A DNA stretch of 64,000 nt, taken from Chitinophagaceae bacterium (GTDB lineage: Bacteria > Bacteroidota > Bacteroidia > Chitinophagales > Chitinophagaceae). The notes under the pieces were generated by a model that worked only from the letters and a program-made list of their open reading frames with translations, was not told the DNA's origin and searched no databases. The stretch covers positions 38,736-102,735 of the forward strand of contig CANNJE010000001.1 in NCBI GenBank assembly GCA_947504605.1, given 5' to 3'. The position numbers were made by a program, and so were the translations under genes. Position 1 is the stretch's first letter; every line of letters begins with the position of its first letter. This document shows, in pieces, positions 1 through 9,362 of this stretch.

Positions 1-893
1 ATGCAGAACTTGATGAAAACAATAAAATGCTATTATTACAGCAAATCGAATCTGATAATACAGCAAAGGAAAGTTGGGATTTATTACAAAAAACAAAACT
101 GGACATTACTGAACATATTATTTTCCCTGACAAAACTACTTTGTACAGATCGGAGGGAGGAAAAATAATTGTAGGAAGGTTTGCGAAATGGGTCGTCGCA
201 GCAGCTTTGATTGCAGCAGGTTTTTATGTAGGAATTTCGTTTATTAAAAATCAAGGAAAAATTCCGCAGGGTATTTCAAAAAATGAATCGAAAATTATTA
301 CTCATCAGCAATCAAGTATTGCACCAGAAGATAATCATACCAACAATAGTGTGCCTGATTCTTTGCCATTGCAAAAATCAGTAGTTGTCGATAATAGTTT
401 GGCTGAAAATACAAAAGTGGAAGAAGCGTTTAAAAATGTCAGAACAAAAGTAAAGGAACAAAAAAATGAAATGGGTCTCACTAAAAATAAAAATGGCATT
501 GAACAAAAACAACGGTTGGGAGGAGAACAGGAAGTAAATCAACCATTGAATGCGCTTGCTACTAATTCTGAAAAAATAAACATCAGGAGGTCCGAATTTG
601 TTGACGTAAATGCTAATATAACAGCTCTGGCAAATATTCAAAAACCTCCAATTAGAAAAGAGATTTTAGATGTTGAAATAAAGCCATTGCAAAACAGTTT
701 TGCCATAACGACTGCAATGAATAATAATGAAGAAATAAATGACAATCATATTTTATTTATGGATGAAGCAACGGTATCCCAATCAAAAGCAGGCGTATTT
801 TTTAAGAAGCTGAAAAGAACCGTAGCCCGAACCACCAATATTAAAACAGGTAGCAGCCTTAAAATTGCAGGGTTTGAATTTGCAGTAAAATAA
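1..893 (+). CDS. Anti-sigma-factor-like membrane protein (5' partial)
   Basis: The reading frame is open from base 3 to a stop at 891-893, so the true start lies left of the window; the first in-frame ATG (base 27) is probably internal. The visible N-terminal part ends in a motif of the type IIFPDKTTLYR, which resembles the region just before the membrane segment in Bacteroidota ECF anti-sigma proteins. One membrane helix follows (about WVVAAALIAAGFYVGISF), then a low-complexity N/K/Q-rich, presumably periplasmic, tail of about 200 residues. It lies 23 bases before an outer-membrane barrel gene, an arrangement common for sigma/anti-sigma/barrel operons. The sigma factor would be upstream of the window. 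The anti-sigma role is inferred from architecture and context, not from a defined domain. Confidence 0.55.
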   Translation, partial: AELDENNKMLLLQQIESDNTAKESWDLLQKTKLDITEHIIFPDKTTLYRSEGGKIIVGRFAKWVVAAALIAAGFYVGISFIKNQGKIPQGISKNESKIITHQQSSIAPEDNHTNNSVPDSLPLQKSVVVDNSLAENTKVEEAFKNVRTKVKEQKNEMGLTKNKNGIEQKQRLGGEQEVNQPLNALATNSEKINIRRSEFVDVNANITALANIQKPPIRKEILDVEIKPLQNSFAITTAMNNNEEINDNHILFMDEATVSQSKAGVFFKKLKRTVARTTNIKTGSSLKIAGFEFAVK

Positions 894-916
894 TCTCGTA
901 ACATAAAAAGTATATC

Positions 917-1822
917 ATGAAAAAGTTTAACCTTTTAATGGCCATTGTATTGATTGGCTTTAGCAGTAGTGCACAAACAGACAGTACGATTGTTGTTGAT
1001 TCTACAAAAATCCTTGCTAAGAATGATACGATTCGAATAGGTAATATTCTTATCATAAAAAGAGGCAGTAATAATAGTTCGGGCCAAGAGGGGGAAGCAA
1101 ATACTAGCATGGGTAGGCAGAATCACGAAAAAAAACGGAACTCAAAAGTAAGCACTAATTGGTGGATAGTAGATATTGGCTTTTCTAATTATGATGATCA
1201 AACCAATTATGCATCAACAGGGTCTTACCTTGTAAATAAACCTGGCAGTCCTGCATTAAATAGAGGCGATTTTAAACTTCGAACTGGTAAAAGTATTAAT
1301 CTAAATCTGTGGTTTTTTATGCAACGACTTAGCATAGTAAAAAATTATGTGAATTTAAAATACGGTTTGGGGATGGAGCTAAATAATTATCGTTATAAAT
1401 CTTCTGTTAGTTATAAAGAAAACGGGTTCATTCCTTATACAGCAGGCCTACAAACTAGTAATGCTTTTATATTCAGGGATTCAATAGCTTTTAACAAAAA
1501 TAAATTAGCTGCAGACTATCTTACCGTGCCTTTAATGATAAACTTTGCAAGCCATCCCCATTCTTCTAATAAAGGAATAAGTGTAAGCTTTGGGGCTAGT
1601 GCAGGTTACTTGTACAGCCAGCGAAACAAACAAAAAAGTGATCAGCGAGGAAAAGAAAAAAATAAAGGAGAGTATGACCTCGAAAGATTTAAACTTTCTT
1701 ATGTAGCAGAACTGGGGCTTGGTCCAGTACGCTTATATGGAAGCTATAGTCCTAAGTCAATGTATGAAAACACATTAGATATGAGGCCTTATAACGTAGG
1801 TTTCAGGTTTAGTAATTGGTAA
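917..1822 (+). CDS. Outer-membrane beta-barrel protein (PorT-like fold)
   Basis: A 301-residue protein with a signal peptide (MKKFNLLMAIVLIGFSSSAQ). A polar linker of about 60 residues is followed by alternating amphipathic strands typical of small outer-membrane barrels, ending in an aromatic residue (GFRFSNW), as outer-membrane proteins usually do. The start ATG at 917 is the first residue of a good signal peptide. It probably shares a transcript with the preceding anti-sigma-like gene (23-base gap) and is followed by a hairpin terminator at 1843-1893. The exact family is not certain and the transported or bound partner is unknown. Confidence 0.6.
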   Translation: MKKFNLLMAIVLIGFSSSAQTDSTIVVDSTKILAKNDTIRIGNILIIKRGSNNSSGQEGEANTSMGRQNHEKKRNSKVSTNWWIVDIGFSNYDDQTNYASTGSYLVNKPGSPALNRGDFKLRTGKSINLNLWFFMQRLSIVKNYVNLKYGLGMELNNYRYKSSVSYKENGFIPYTAGLQTSNAFIFRDSIAFNKNKLAADYLTVPLMINFASHPHSSNKGISVSFGASAGYLYSQRNKQKSDQRGKEKNKGEYDLERFKLSYVAELGLGPVRLYGSYSPKSMYENTLDMRPYNVGFRFSNW

Positions 1823-1842
1823 TATTAACAATCTCTTTTTCT

Positions 1843-1893
1843 AAAAACCTTCGTCAGCAAAGAATCAATTTCAATGCTGACGGAGGTTTTTTA
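1843..1893 (+). terminator. Rho-independent terminator after the barrel gene
   Basis: Arms at 1845-1859 and 1875-1889 pair over 15 bases with one G-U wobble and a 15-base loop, followed by a T-rich run. It lies 22 bases after the stop of the barrel gene and inside the upstream extension of the next open frame, which argues against the TTG at 1816 as that gene's start. Confidence 0.8.
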
Positions 1894-1917
1894 TTGTATT
1901 CTGCCTATTTTGCAGCT

Positions 1918-2955
1918 ATGCAACAATCACCTGCTGTTTTTAAAAATAATATCTCTGTTTTTGCTTCTAAACTTTTAGAAATTAATTCAGGCGAATTATT
2001 AATGAGTGATTATAGTAAAAGATATCTTACTCATTTAATCACTCACCGTAATTATTACCTGTGTATTTATGCACATGTATTAGAAAATGTTTTAAAACAG
2101 TCTGAAAAGGGTGCCGAGGAAATCTGCCTTGTAGATTACGGTGCAGGAAATGGAATGTTGGGAATTTTTGCAAAATTTTGCGGATTTAAAAAAGTATGTA
2201 TTTGTGATATAGACGCGGATTTTATTCTTGCATCTAAGCTTTTAGCCAATGAGTTGAATATTCTTGTGGATGAATTTATTACGGGTGATATTAAACTTCT
2301 TCAGGCGTCTCTTCTCGAACAGACTGTTGATGCTATTGCAGGTACCGATGTTATTGAACATATTTATAATCTGGATAATTATTTTTCAATTGTCAAGCAA
2401 ATAAATCCTGATATGGTTACTGTTTTTACAACAGCATCGAATCCGGATAATTTTATTAAGACAAAACAACTAAGGAAGCTGCAAATAAAAGATGAACTAG
2501 AGGGAAGTGAGCCAGGCGATTTTGTACTAGCAGGTGCAGAAAAGCACGAGGCATTTTTAACTATCAGGCAAAAAATTATTGAAACTAATTTTTCACATCT
2601 CTCGAAGGATAATATATTGCTGTTGGCTAAAGCTACCAGAGGGTTGTATAAGCCGGATATAATTATAGCTGTTCAAAATTTTATTGGCAAAGGAATACTA
2701 TTAAATCCCGATGAACAAGATTTGAATACGTGTAATCCAATAACAGGTAGTTGGACAGAACGGATACTTTCAATAGAGCTATATAGAGTAATGTATAAAA
2801 AAAATGGGTTTTCGCTTAGTATAAAAAATGGATTTTATAATTCAAGTGCCGATGGCATGAAAAAATATTTGAATACTATTTTAAACCTAGCTATAAGAAT
2901 ATTTGGAAAAAAAATTGCTCCATTTATAACTTTAGTTGGTTACAGAGAGAACTGA
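1918..2955 (+). CDS. Class I SAM-dependent methyltransferase
   Basis: 345 residues from ATG 1918. The open frame extends upstream to a TTG at 1816, but that stretch contains the previous gene's terminator, so ATG 1918 is preferred. A -7-like TATTTTG sits only a few bases before it. A Rossmann-type SAM-binding motif I is visible (VDYGAGNGMLG), then the acidic post-motif CDID and a motif with VIEHIYN, the pattern of many class I methyltransferases. No substrate-specific domain is recognised; the C-terminal 150 residues look unusual for the family. The gene stands alone between a terminator and an L,D-transpeptidase gene, so context gives no substrate. Confidence 0.7.
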   Translation: MQQSPAVFKNNISVFASKLLEINSGELLMSDYSKRYLTHLITHRNYYLCIYAHVLENVLKQSEKGAEEICLVDYGAGNGMLGIFAKFCGFKKVCICDIDADFILASKLLANELNILVDEFITGDIKLLQASLLEQTVDAIAGTDVIEHIYNLDNYFSIVKQINPDMVTVFTTASNPDNFIKTKQLRKLQIKDELEGSEPGDFVLAGAEKHEAFLTIRQKIIETNFSHLSKDNILLLAKATRGLYKPDIIIAVQNFIGKGILLNPDEQDLNTCNPITGSWTERILSIELYRVMYKKNGFSLSIKNGFYNSSADGMKKYLNTILNLAIRIFGKKIAPFITLVGYREN

Positions 2956-3045
2956 TTCTATATACTTTGTTAATGTTGTCGACAGTTTTAAAATAAATGA
3001 ATATGGCATAACGTTTGTCAATAAAAGAAAAAATAATAATTAAAA

Positions 3046-3621
3046 ATGAAGCAACGTTTTTTTATCAGTTCCAATATTTTTTGTTCTCTGCTTCTATTAA
3101 TGGCGTTTGCACCTGCCAAGGTTGCTTCTTCTGGAAAATCTAAAAAATCAACTGCTAAACACTTTCGGATGTTTCCGAATAATCCTTATTATATTATTGT
3201 AGACAAAAGCGATTATGAATTAAAAGTATATGATGATGAAGGTTGGTATGCTACCTATCCGATAGTTTTTGGTAGCAGAGACCTGAGCGATAAAATGAGG
3301 GAAGGAGATAAACGCACACCAACTGGAAGTTTTAAAGTGGTGTTAAAAAAAATACATCCTAAATGGGGCCCCGAATTATTATTGGATTATCCGAACGATG
3401 AAAGTTACCGTAGATTTAATGAAAGAAAACTAAAAGGCGTCATTCCCAAAACGGCCCGTATTGGCGATGGTATAGCAATTCACGCTACAAGGCCAGAGGA
3501 GGAATGGACTGTAGATAATTTTTACAATTGGACAGATGGTTGTGTTTCTGTAAAATATTCTGAAATGAAAGAATTGTTTGAATACATTCCTGTGGGAACT
3601 GTAGTAACAATTCAGCCCTGA
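3046..3621 (+). CDS. L,D-transpeptidase (YkuD/YafK-type), exported
   Basis: 191 residues with an N-terminal signal peptide. The YkuD catalytic region is clear: a conserved His in AIHATRP and the nucleophile Cys in WTDGCVSVKYSEM. In known families such enzymes cross-link peptidoglycan between meso-diaminopimelate residues or attach proteins to it, acting in the periplasm. Length fits the small YafK/ErfK-like subgroup without LysM. The gene is convergent with queA (23-base gap). Whether it forms cross-links, anchors lipoproteins or cleaves them cannot be told from sequence. Confidence 0.85.
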   Translation: MKQRFFISSNIFCSLLLLMAFAPAKVASSGKSKKSTAKHFRMFPNNPYYIIVDKSDYELKVYDDEGWYATYPIVFGSRDLSDKMREGDKRTPTGSFKVVLKKIHPKWGPELLLDYPNDESYRRFNERKLKGVIPKTARIGDGIAIHATRPEEEWTVDNFYNWTDGCVSVKYSEMKELFEYIPVGTVVTIQP

Positions 3622-3644
3622 TCATTTATTAAATTATGTATCAA

Positions 3645-4868
3645 TTAAAGATCAAAAATTAAATTCCCATCTCCATAGCTTAAAAATCGGAAATCATTTT
3701 TTAAAGCATAGTCGTACATTTTTTTCCAGTCATCTCCTATAGCAGCAGCCACCAATAATAGTAAAGTAGATTGTGGCTGATGAAAATTAGTAATTAAAAT
3801 ATTCGCTATTCTAAAACGATAGCCGGGAGCAATAAGCAACTGCGTTTGTGTAAATATATTATTTGTATTATTTAATTTCATCCAAACAAGTATTGCATCA
3901 AGTGCATCGGCTGTTTTTACATTTGCATTTACAAGAGGATCGTTATAAACATCCCATTGATTTAATACAAGCTTTTTTTCTTCCGGATTTAAATACGCTT
4001 TTACTCCCAACCAGTACAGCGATTCTATTGTTCTTAAAGAGGTGGTGCCCACTGCTGCAATTTTGCCTAATTTATTTTTCAACTCAATAATACTTTCTTT
4101 ATTTACATCAATATATTCTGCATGCATCTCGTGGTCCAGCATTGTTGCAGCTTTTACCGGTTTAAAAGTGCCGGCGCCAACATGTAAGGTTACAAATGTT
4201 TTATCAATGTTTTTTTTCTGCAATTGTTCAAAAATATTTTCAGTAAAATGCAGGCCTGCAGTAGGAGCTGCTACCGAACCATCCTCCTCTGCAAAAATGG
4301 TTTGGTAGCGACTTGTATCTTCTTCTTCCGTAATTCGTTTAATATAAGGAGGAAGAGGCGTTTCGCCGGCAGCTTCTATTACTGCAGCGAAGCTAAAATT
4401 TGCAGGGGTCCATGAGAGTTGTATACTGTAGGCGTCTGATAACTTATCCAGCATGATAGCCTTTAACAGAACATTCTCTTCATTGATGTTTATATTTTTT
4501 TCCAGTACTTCATCTTTCCATTTGGCAGCACCTCCTACAAGGCATTTCCATTGCGACGATCCTGTTGAAGACATTACTGTACTATATTCTGTAATATTTC
4601 CCTGCGGTTCTAGGCAAAAGATCTCAATATTAGCTCCTGTGGTTTTTTTAAATCTTATTCTTGCATTTATTACTCTTGTATTATTAAATACGAGTAAGCT
4701 ATGCTCTGGTAATAACGATGTGATATTTGCAAATACATTTTCTTCTATTACCCCTTTTTTATAAACAAGTAGTTTTGAGGCATCCCTTTGTGAAAGAGGG
4801 TGAAGTGCGATTTTCTCCTCTGGCAAATGATAGGAATAATCCTGAATTGATATTTTTGAAGGATTCAT
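3645..4868 (-). CDS. queA: S-adenosylmethionine:tRNA ribosyltransferase-isomerase
   Basis: 407 residues, matching QueA throughout: N-terminal YHLPEEKIALHPLSQRDASK, the APTAGLHFT motif and the VGAGTF segment. QueA moves the ribosyl part of SAM onto 7-aminomethyl-7-deazaguanine in tRNA to form epoxyqueuosine, the penultimate step of queuosine synthesis. It is longer than the roughly 345-residue E. coli enzyme, as in many Bacteroidota. Its ATG overlaps the stop of the upstream hydrolase by one base (TAATG on the minus strand), so the two are probably translationally coupled. No other queuosine genes are nearby. Confidence 0.95.
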   Translation of the reverse strand: MNPSKISIQDYSYHLPEEKIALHPLSQRDASKLLVYKKGVIEENVFANITSLLPEHSLLVFNNTRVINARIRFKKTTGANIEIFCLEPQGNITEYSTVMSSTGSSQWKCLVGGAAKWKDEVLEKNININEENVLLKAIMLDKLSDAYSIQLSWTPANFSFAAVIEAAGETPLPPYIKRITEEEDTSRYQTIFAEEDGSVAAPTAGLHFTENIFEQLQKKNIDKTFVTLHVGAGTFKPVKAATMLDHEMHAEYIDVNKESIIELKNKLGKIAAVGTTSLRTIESLYWLGVKAYLNPEEKKLVLNQWDVYNDPLVNANVKTADALDAILVWMKLNNTNNIFTQTQLLIAPGYRFRIANILITNFHQPQSTLLLLVAAAIGDDWKKMYDYALKNDFRFLSYGDGNLIFDL

Positions 4869-5803
4869 TATTGTAAGAATGCAGTTATTTCACCGGTCCA
4901 TTTCACAGTCTCTTTTTTGCAAAGAGATTCATGCGCACTGTTTTCGTATACGACCAATTTTTTTATACTGCCTATGTTTTTATAAATAAGTTGAGTTTCT
5001 TCCTGACTAACCCTAGGATCATTTTTGCCCCACTGTAATAAAACAGGGCATTTTATTTTTTTTACATATTCTGAAGGCTTAAGATTAAATGCCCAAAAGC
5101 CATGAGAAATGCCACCCCAAAAAGTAAGCAGCGTAGACAATGGTTCAGGCGGCAATTTCATAATTTTTAGTCTTCCTTCCACAGCATTGGATAAAGACCC
5201 AAAAGGCATTTCCAATATTATTTTTCTAGGCTTTAATTCGTAATCGTTTACGGCTTTGGTTATGGTAGATGCGCCCAATGAAACACCATATAAAATAATG
5301 TTTTTCTCACCTTTGGTATTTAGGTAATCATATACCAGTTTTACATCTTCTACTTCATCATTTCCAATGCTACAGGTATTTCCTTGACTGTTTCCATGTG
5401 CTCTAAAATCAAGTAATAGCGTATTGTATCCAAGTTTCCTAAATAGTGAGGCTTCGGTTAATAAGGCAGATTTTTTACTTCCATGTCCGTGAAACATTGC
5501 TATTGTTCCTTTTGATACTGCAGCAGGCAAATACCAGGCTTCCAGTTTTAAACTGTCATTGGTTGTAAAATAAAGTATTTGGACAACAGTATCCGGTGAA
5601 GTATTAAGTTGTTTTGTAAAATTGGTTCCAAATAAAATTTCTTTTGTTTTGTCCCAGCTGCTTTTATCTTCTTGCTTTTTTACAACAATTTCTTTACGTT
5701 CATAGAAGTGAGTGAATTTGTAAGCATGAAAAATAACAATCACATTTATTAAAATAAACAGAACGATAACGGTTCTTAACAGCAGTTTTAGGAATCTTTT
5801 CAT
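4868..5803 (-). CDS. Alpha/beta hydrolase, membrane-anchored
   Basis: 311 residues. An N-terminal hydrophobic helix (LLRTVIVLFILINVIVIFHAY) probably anchors the enzyme, with the catalytic domain outside the cytoplasm. The alpha/beta hydrolase fold shows the oxyanion segment HGHGS, the nucleophile elbow GVSLGAS, a late acid in WGKNDPRVS and the catalytic His in ENSAHE, like the YfhR/BEM46 group. The substrate is not known. It is the first gene of a two-gene operon with queA (one-base overlap). A TATTTTTG -7 box lies 19 bases before the ATG. Confidence 0.8.
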   Translation of the reverse strand: MKRFLKLLLRTVIVLFILINVIVIFHAYKFTHFYERKEIVVKKQEDKSSWDKTKEILFGTNFTKQLNTSPDTVVQILYFTTNDSLKLEAWYLPAAVSKGTIAMFHGHGSKKSALLTEASLFRKLGYNTLLLDFRAHGNSQGNTCSIGNDEVEDVKLVYDYLNTKGEKNIILYGVSLGASTITKAVNDYELKPRKIILEMPFGSLSNAVEGRLKIMKLPPEPLSTLLTFWGGISHGFWAFNLKPSEYVKKIKCPVLLQWGKNDPRVSQEETQLIYKNIGSIKKLVVYENSAHESLCKKETVKWTGEITAFLQ

Positions 5804-5821
5804 AAAGTTTCATTATAATTT

Positions 5822-5829
5822 CAAAAATA
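5822..5829 (-). promoter_or_regulatory. Bacteroidota -7 box for hydrolase-queA
   Basis: Minus-strand TATTTTTG matches the Bacteroidota TAnnTTTG -7 consensus, 19 bases upstream of the hydrolase ATG. A TTTG lies further upstream but at shorter spacing than usual. Confidence 0.5.
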
Positions 5830-5913
5830 GGGCAATCAATGTACAAACGGTAAAACTTTGTTTCCTGATATTGGTTATTTTTACTGTCAATTTAAAATAA
5901 AACTAAAAACGAT

Positions 5914-8847
5914 ATGCAATTTTTTAAAAAGATGATTGTAGCATTACTCTGCATTAGTACTTTAACTGCTGTGGCGCAGCCATCCAAATTTGAATGGAAA
6001 CAAGTGCAGGCAGGAGGGTATACTTACAAGTATGTAACCAACGATCCTTCAAAAGCGAGATTCTATACGCTTAAAAATGGTCTTACAGTAATTCTTAGTC
6101 CTACGAATAAGGATCCTCGAATCCAGGCTTATGTAGCCGTTAAGGCTGGGAGTAAAACTGATCCAGCAACCAATACAGGACTTGCGCATTATCTGGAACA
6201 CATGATGTTTAAGGGTACCGATAAATATGGTACACTAGACTGGGCAAAGGAAAAACCGGAGCTTGATAAAATAAATGCCTTATATGAAGTGTATAATAAA
6301 ACTACTGATGCCGATCAGCGTAATGCCATTTATCATCAAATAGATTCTGTAAGTGGTGTAGCAAGTAAATATGCCATAGCCAATGAATACGATAAAATGA
6401 TGAGTTCTATGGGAGCACAAGGAACCAATGCATTTACTTCTTTTGAGCAAACTGTTTATACAGACGATGTTCCATCTGGTTCTATTGATAAATATATTGC
6501 TGTTCAGGCAGAACGTTTCAGAGATCTTCAGTTGAGGATTTTTCATACAGAGCTTGAGGCTGTATATGAAGAAAAAAATAGAGGATTGGATAATGATGGC
6601 AGAAAAGTAAATGAAAAATTATTTGCCGAATTATTTAAAAACCACAATTATGGTTTGCAAACAACCATTGGCACCATTGAGCATCTAAAAAATCCTTCAT
6701 TGGTAGAAATCAGAAAATATTTTAATACTTATTACGTACCAAATAATATGGCAGTAGTAATGAGCGGTGATTTTAATCCCGATATTCTGATAAAAAAAAT
6801 TGACAAGGCATTTTCATATATGCAAAATAAACCTGTTCCAAAATATACCTTCAGCCCCGAAGCGCCCATCTCTGCTCCTGTAACAACAGAAGTTGTTGGT
6901 CCCGATGCAGAAAGTGTAACCATTGGATTCAGGTTGCCTGGCAACAAATCAAAAGATGTTTTACTGGCTGATCTTGTAGGACAGATTTTAACCAACGGGA
7001 AAGCTGGTCTGATGGACCTTAACCTTGTTAAGAAACAAAAATTACTGAGAGCCGGCGCTTCAGCTTTTACACTGATTGATTATGGTATTCTTTACATGAG
7101 TGGTAATGCTACTCAGGGGCAATCTCTTGAAGAAGTAAAAGCATTGATGCTGGGCGAAGTTGAAAATCTTAAAAAAGGAAATTTTGATGATAACCTCATC
7201 ACCTCTATTATTAACAATCAGAAAAAAACGGTAATTCTATCATCAGAAACCTACAGTTCAAGAGCGTCTGATTTAATGGATGCTTTTACAAGTGAACTTG
7301 ATTGGAAAAATCAGGTGTCCTATGTAGATAATCTTTCAAAAATTACAAAAAAGGACATTGTTGATTTTGCTAATAAATATTTTGGAGAAAATTACGTTGC
7401 TATTATTAAACGTAAAGGAGAAGATAAAAATATTGTAAAAGTTGATAAACCAGCTATAACGCCGGTAGAAACAAACAGTACCAAACAATCGCCTTTTGTA
7501 AAAAATGTAAATAATATGCCAGCAACACCGGTTAGTCCGGTTTGGATAAATTATAACAAAGATTTGCAAAAATCTGCGGTTGGTCCAGCACGTGTTTTAT
7601 ATGTTCAAAATAAAGACAATAGTATTTTTCGTTTACGTTATCGTTTTGATGTAGGAAGCTGGAATGATAAAAAATTGGCCATAGCGGCACAATACCTTTC
7701 TTTCCTTGGCACTCAGGATAAAACTACAGAGGAAATTACTAAAGCTTTTTATAAAATTGCCTGCAGTTTTAATGTTACTGCCGGCCCAGAATATACAACT
7801 GTATTAATAGAAGGCTTGCAGGAAAATTTTGAAAAAGCAGTAACCCTTTTTGAAGATCTTTTGGCAAATTGCAAAACAGATGAAGCTGCATTAAAATCAT
7901 TAAAGGCCCGTATGGTAAAATCGAGAACAGATGCAAAATCCAATAAAGCAGCTATCTTAAACGGACTTACTGCTTATGCTAGGTTCGGATCAAATAATCC
8001 ATTTAATTATGTGATGAGTGACGAGGATATCCAAAATTTAAATGCAGCAGATCTGGTAAATATTATACACAGCCTAAATCAGTATTCACATCAGGTAATG
8101 TATTATGGCCCACAACCGCTGCCTGCTCTAACAGCATCTTTGAAAAAGCTACATAAAATTCCAGTTTCATTTGCAAAAGCATCTGCTAAAACAAATTTTA
8201 TCCCATCTGTTCAAAACAGTAATCAAGTATTATTTGCAGATTACAACATGGTGCAGGCCGAAACCCGTTGGATTAGAAACAATGGTTTGTTTAATGCGGA
8301 TGAGGAAGCAGTTGTAAATATGTTTAATAATTATTTTGGTGGTGGTATGGGTGCAGTTGTTTTTCAAACCATTCGTGAGTCTAAGGCTTTGGCCTACTCA
8401 ACTTTTGCTTATTATGTAACACCAGAGAAAAAGGAAGACCCATATTATACCATTGCATATGTTGGAAGTCAGGCAGACAAATTAAATGAAGCAGTTGTGG
8501 CAATGAATGAGTTGTTGACTGAAATGCCTGAAATTTCATCCAATATTGAATTTGCAAGGAGTGGTATTAAAAAAGATATCGAAACACAACGTATTACACA
8601 AGATGGTATAATCTTCAATTTCCTTGATGCCGAGCAAAAAGGTTTAAAAGAAGATTTAAGAATCAGGAAGTATGCGGCAGTTGACAAGATAGGTTTCAAA
8701 GAGTTGAAAGATTTTCACAGCAAAAATATAGCGAGAAAGGCTTACACTTATGCCATCGTTGCATCAGAAAATAAAATTAAAATGGATGACCTTAAAAAAC
8801 TTGGGGAGATTAAAAAGTTGAGTTTACAGGAAATATTTGGGTACTAA
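5914..8847 (+). CDS. M16-family zinc metalloprotease, two-lobed, exported
   Basis: 977 residues with a signal peptide ending near VAQ. The inverted zinc motif of M16 peptidases is at residues 92-96 (HYLEH), with further acidic residues in ELEAVYEEKNR near 213-221 that would give the third ligand. The length fits a fused protein with an active N-terminal and a non-catalytic C-terminal M16 pair, as in pitrilysin-like and Bacteroidota periplasmic proteases. It lies alone, divergent from the hydrolase, and is followed by a terminator at 8870-8901. It probably degrades peptides in the periplasm; the substrate is unknown. Confidence 0.9.
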   Translation: MQFFKKMIVALLCISTLTAVAQPSKFEWKQVQAGGYTYKYVTNDPSKARFYTLKNGLTVILSPTNKDPRIQAYVAVKAGSKTDPATNTGLAHYLEHMMFKGTDKYGTLDWAKEKPELDKINALYEVYNKTTDADQRNAIYHQIDSVSGVASKYAIANEYDKMMSSMGAQGTNAFTSFEQTVYTDDVPSGSIDKYIAVQAERFRDLQLRIFHTELEAVYEEKNRGLDNDGRKVNEKLFAELFKNHNYGLQTTIGTIEHLKNPSLVEIRKYFNTYYVPNNMAVVMSGDFNPDILIKKIDKAFSYMQNKPVPKYTFSPEAPISAPVTTEVVGPDAESVTIGFRLPGNKSKDVLLADLVGQILTNGKAGLMDLNLVKKQKLLRAGASAFTLIDYGILYMSGNATQGQSLEEVKALMLGEVENLKKGNFDDNLITSIINNQKKTVILSSETYSSRASDLMDAFTSELDWKNQVSYVDNLSKITKKDIVDFANKYFGENYVAIIKRKGEDKNIVKVDKPAITPVETNSTKQSPFVKNVNNMPATPVSPVWINYNKDLQKSAVGPARVLYVQNKDNSIFRLRYRFDVGSWNDKKLAIAAQYLSFLGTQDKTTEEITKAFYKIACSFNVTAGPEYTTVLIEGLQENFEKAVTLFEDLLANCKTDEAALKSLKARMVKSRTDAKSNKAAILNGLTAYARFGSNNPFNYVMSDEDIQNLNAADLVNIIHSLNQYSHQVMYYGPQPLPALTASLKKLHKIPVSFAKASAKTNFIPSVQNSNQVLFADYNMVQAETRWIRNNGLFNADEEAVVNMFNNYFGGGMGAVVFQTIRESKALAYSTFAYYVTPEKKEDPYYTIAYVGSQADKLNEAVVAMNELLTEMPEISSNIEFARSGIKKDIETQRITQDGIIFNFLDAEQKGLKEDLRIRKYAAVDKIGFKELKDFHSKNIARKAYTYAIVASENKIKMDDLKKLGEIKKLSLQEIFGY

Positions 8848-8869
8848 ATAAAACTATCAGTATTATAAC

Positions 8870-8901
8870 AACGCTGCCGTAAAAATTAGGCAGCGTTGTT
8901 T
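8870..8901 (+). terminator. Terminator after M16 protease
   Basis: A perfect 9-base stem (AACGCTGCC / GGCAGCGTT, 8870-8878 and 8889-8897) followed by a short GTTTA run, 22 bases after the protease stop. Confidence 0.7.
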
Positions 8902-8984
8902 AAAATATACGTTCGTTTTTATTACAAATTAAGAAATAAATATATTTCTAAATATTGTCAAATTGACTTTCTTTTGCAAAACAA

Positions 8985-9284
8985 ATGAAATGGATTGCTT
9001 TTATATTCCTGATAATTTTTACAGCAGTGCAAGCTGCACCCGCTGTGAAAAATAAATGCAAAGCTGCACAGGTTTCTATTTTTAATCCTGATGAAGAAAA
9101 GGGTACTGAAAATGTAAAGCTGAATAACATCGAAGAAATAAAAGAAAAAAAGATTTGTTACCATAGTTATGTTATTGTTCGTGACGCTATAGAGGGCTGC
9201 ACAACAGTTGGCTTTCATGTAAATAAAGATAAATTACCCCTTCCTGTTAAGGATATCATCACGCCTCCTCCCAATTATGCGTGA
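8985..9284 (+). CDS. Small exported protein of unknown function
   Basis: 99 residues. A signal peptide (MKWIAFIFLIIFTAVQAA) is followed by about 80 polar residues with cysteines in NKCKAA, KKICYHS and EGCTTV and a Pro-rich end (TPPPNYA). I do not recognise a family. It has its own spacing from the M16 gene (after a terminator), and ends 78 bases before the exporter ATG at 9363, so it could share a transcript with the type I secretion-like genes. A substrate role for that exporter is only a guess: it has a Sec-type signal rather than a type I signal. Confidence 0.6.
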   Translation: MKWIAFIFLIIFTAVQAAPAVKNKCKAAQVSIFNPDEEKGTENVKLNNIEEIKEKKICYHSYVIVRDAIEGCTTVGFHVNKDKLPLPVKDIITPPPNYA

Positions 9285-9362
9285 TTAGCTGTAAAAATAT
9301 TGGTATTTAGCCCAAAAATTCTTCATTCTTTACTCTTATTATCAACACTAAATTTAGTGAAT

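Noticed and set aside
1816-1917. TTG start at 1816 for the methyltransferase
   Set aside because: The extension contains the terminator of the upstream gene; ATG 1918 is preferred.
4042-4764. Plus-strand frames opposite queA
   Set aside because: queA is certain over its full length and these have no recognisable features.
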